Source of the DNA: Peptococcaceae bacterium
GTDB taxonomy: Bacteria; Bacillota; Peptococcia; Peptococcales; Peptococcaceae
Direction of reading: 5' to 3'
DNA length: 5,971 nt
Assembly (NCBI GenBank): GCA_017383785.1
Contig: JAFNVD010000016.1
Location: 1 to 5,971, forward strand
Shown one piece after another: positions 5,001 through 5,971 of this stretch. The notes beneath the pieces are model-generated. The model ran no database searches, had not been told where the DNA came from, and was given only the letters and a program-made list of their open reading frames with translations. The position numbers and the translations under genes were made by a program. The stretch's first letter is position 1; each line of letters starts with the position of its first letter.

Positions 5001-5300
5001 ATGGCATTTTTTGATGATTTGACAAAAAAACTGAGCACGGCGGCAGATATCGCTGTAGATAAAGCAAAAGACTTGGCAGAGACCGGAAAACTTAAACTAG
5101 ATATTGCTACGGAAGAAAAAGAAGTGCAGAAGCTGTATGCCCAGATTGGGAAAGCAATCTATCAGCAGGAAAAAGATAATCCGGACAGTATTTTTGCTGC
5201 CGAATGCTATAACATTACCGAACGCTTACAGCGTATTGAAGAGTTGAAGACAGAGGCTCCTGCCGAAGAACCGGTAGTGGAAGCACCTGTAGAAGAATAA
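5001..5300 (+). CDS. Small helical protein with acidic C-terminal tail, function unknown
   Basis: The 99-residue product starts with MAFFDDLTKKLSTAADIAVD and continues as an almost wholly helical, charged protein to about residue 83, probably a coiled coil. Residues 84-99 form a low-complexity acidic tail of E, A, P and V. The N-terminal part resembles small Firmicutes proteins that carry a similar helical region followed by a C-terminal zinc ribbon. No zinc ribbon is present here; the only Cys is residue 69. There is no signal peptide or membrane helix. AGGAGG (4987-4992) lies 8 nt before the ATG. A terminator 30 nt upstream leaves little room for a promoter. A weak candidate, TTGCAC (4949-4954) with TAATAT (4973-4978), overlaps that terminator, so readthrough from the preceding gene is equally possible. 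A strong terminator follows. No function can be assigned. Confidence 0.75.
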   Translation: MAFFDDLTKKLSTAADIAVDKAKDLAETGKLKLDIATEEKEVQKLYAQIGKAIYQQEKDNPDSIFAAECYNITERLQRIEELKTEAPAEEPVVEAPVEE

Positions 5301-5333
5301 GTATAATCTGTCGCCATTGTGCGATAATTTATG

Positions 5334-5357
5334 AGAGGCGAAGCATCGCCTCTTTTT
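5334..5357 (+). terminator. Rho-independent terminator after the 99-residue protein gene
   Basis: AGAGGCGA (5334-5341) pairs perfectly with TCGCCTCT (5346-5353) around AGCA and is followed by five T residues. It isolates the upstream gene from the SRP RNA promoter that begins 12 nt later. Confidence 0.9.
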
Positions 5358-5368
5358 CGTTTTATACC

Positions 5369-5398
5369 TTGACTTTTGCAGTGGGGTTATGCTACAAT
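5369..5398 (+). promoter_or_regulatory. Promoter of the SRP RNA gene
   Basis: TTGACT (5369-5374), 18 nt, then TACAAT (5393-5398). The predicted start near 5405 coincides with the first base of the terminal stem of the SRP RNA. Confidence 0.8.
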
Positions 5399-5404
5399 AA
5401 GCGC

Positions 5405-5673
5405 TGTCATGCTAGACGGGGAGGTAGCGGTGCCCTGTAACCTGCAATCCGCTATAGCAGGGTTGATGTCTGTCCGAGGGTTGGCTTTGTGGAGTCTGCC
5501 TCAGGTAAGTGGTGTTGACGGCTGGGTCCTGCGCAACGTGAACTTATGAACCTTGTCAGGTCCGGAAGGAAGCAGCAATAAGTAAGCACTTGCGTGTGCC
5601 GTGGGAGTGCCTGGTTCGAGCTAACTGCCTGGGTACCGTCCGGAAAGACCTTCTCAGAGACAGATGCATGACA
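5405..5673 (+). ncRNA. ffs: Signal recognition particle RNA, large (Alu-containing) Firmicutes type
   Basis: This RNA is the scaffold of the signal recognition particle. It binds Ffh and targets ribosomes making membrane proteins to the SecYEG translocon. The conserved Ffh-binding tip is clear at about 5550-5580: the GGAA tetraloop within GGTCCGGAAGGAAGCAGC. The 5' part (about 5410-5470), with GGGGAGGTAGCGGTGCCCTG and its pairing partners, forms the Alu domain kept in Bacillus-type SRP RNA and lost from the short 4.5S RNA of Escherichia coli. The ends pair (TGTCATGC at 5405-5412 with GCATGACA at 5666-5673), giving about 269 nt, normal for this class. Exact ends are inferred from this stem. 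Confidence 0.95.
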
Positions 5674-5682
5674 TACATAATT

Positions 5683-5717
5683 AAATGGCTACGATCATTG
5701 CGGTCGTAGCCATTTTT
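5683..5717 (+). terminator. Rho-independent terminator of the SRP RNA gene
   Basis: A perfect 12-bp stem (5683-5694 with 5704-5715, core ATGGCTACGA) is followed by TTTTT. It starts about 10 nt after the SRP RNA terminal stem. Confidence 0.9.
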
Positions 5718-5757
5718 CTTATCTTATTATAGAAAAGTTTATACTTATATAGAATTA

Positions 5758-5858
5758 AAACGGGCATTACATTATTCGTCCGCAGTCCCGCGTATTACGG
5801 AACATCGACACAGGGTGTCTGGCGATAGCTGGACAAGGCGAATAAGTATTGCCCGTTT
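5758..5858. other. 101-nt branched hairpin between convergent genes, possible terminator or structured RNA
   Basis: The outer stem has 19 pairs: AAACGGGCA (5758-5766) with TGCCCGTTT (5850-5858), then one T-T mismatch, three pairs, one bulged A and seven pairs ending at 5778/5839. Inside, GTCC (5785-5788) can pair with GGAC (5831-5834). The central hairpin GACAC-AGG-GTGTC (5807-5819) is extended by ATC/GAT (5804-5806 with 5824-5826), and a small CGT/ACG hairpin is possible at 5791-5799. The SRP RNA already has its own terminator upstream. The element may therefore end the minus-strand gene that stops at 5866, or be a separate structured element. Confidence 0.5.
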
Positions 5859-5865
5859 AAAGTAA

Positions 5866-5971
5866 TTATTTGTTTTTCTTTGCTCTGCGCTCTGCCAGAG
5901 AAATCACGTTGCTGTTAGAAGCGTTCGGATTATTTGCAGAGTTCTTCTGTGCAGCGTTTTTATGTGTTTGC
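5866..5971 (-). CDS. C-terminal 34 residues of an unknown protein, cut by window edge
   Basis: On the minus strand one frame is open from the right edge to a TAA at 5868-5866. It encodes an Asn/Ala-rich, probably disordered stretch followed by VISLAERRAKKNK. The basic, low-complexity tail and the hairpin just downstream support a true gene end, but another frame is also partly open and the bulk of the protein is outside the window. No family can be named. Confidence 0.5.
   Translation of the reverse strand, partial: QTHKNAAQKNSANNPNASNSNVISLAERRAKKNK

Noticed and set aside
4144..5858. Retron or transposon ends made from the two long hairpins
   Set aside because: No reverse transcriptase or transposase is in the window, the two hairpins differ in sequence, and clear target-site duplications are not visible.
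1..5971. CRISPR array or other direct-repeat array
   Set aside because: No regularly spaced direct repeats were seen. The only tandem repeat is the coding duplication at 4729-4893.

Overview
The base composition, the strong AGGAGG-type ribosome binding sites, the sigma-A-like promoters and a long SRP RNA that keeps its Alu domain all point to a low-to-moderate GC member of the Firmicutes. A dicarboxylate-type SLC13 permease and the pdxT-serS gene order would suit an anaerobic Negativicutes-type gut bacterium, but the lineage is an inference from style and not proven by this window. Most of the window looks chromosomal and housekeeping: seryl-tRNA synthetase, a tRNA-Ser and the SRP RNA.

Layout. 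Positions 1-1263 (minus) hold the first 421 residues of an SLC13/DASS-family anion permease that runs off the left edge. Next comes serS (1512-2780, minus) with its own terminator and a likely own promoter. Directly upstream of serS on the same strand is an intact 202-residue PdxT-like gene (2899-3507) that lacks the glutaminase nucleophile and histidine. Divergent from it is a 168-residue DUF697-like small protein gene (3627-4133, plus). A long hairpin separates that gene from a convergent tRNA-Ser(GGA) (4281-4370, minus). After an AT-rich regulatory region come a 67-residue protein built of two Cys-containing repeats (4699-4902, plus), a 99-residue helical protein with an acidic tail (5001-5300, plus) and the SRP RNA (about 5405-5673, plus). 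A second long, branched hairpin then precedes the C-terminal end of a minus-strand gene cut by the right edge.

How the parts relate. SerS charges tRNA-Ser, and both genes lie on the minus strand about 1.5 kb apart, each with a TAAACT -10 box. The PdxT-like gene next to serS recalls the pdxS-pdxT-serS order known from Bacillus, but no pdxS is present within this window and the active site is gone. This suggests a relic or repurposed pseudoenzyme.

No mobile element, CRISPR array or defence system is visible. The best candidates for something undescribed are the inactive PdxT paralogue, the two-repeat Cys protein with its crowded control region, and the two long hairpins that each fill a convergent intergenic junction.
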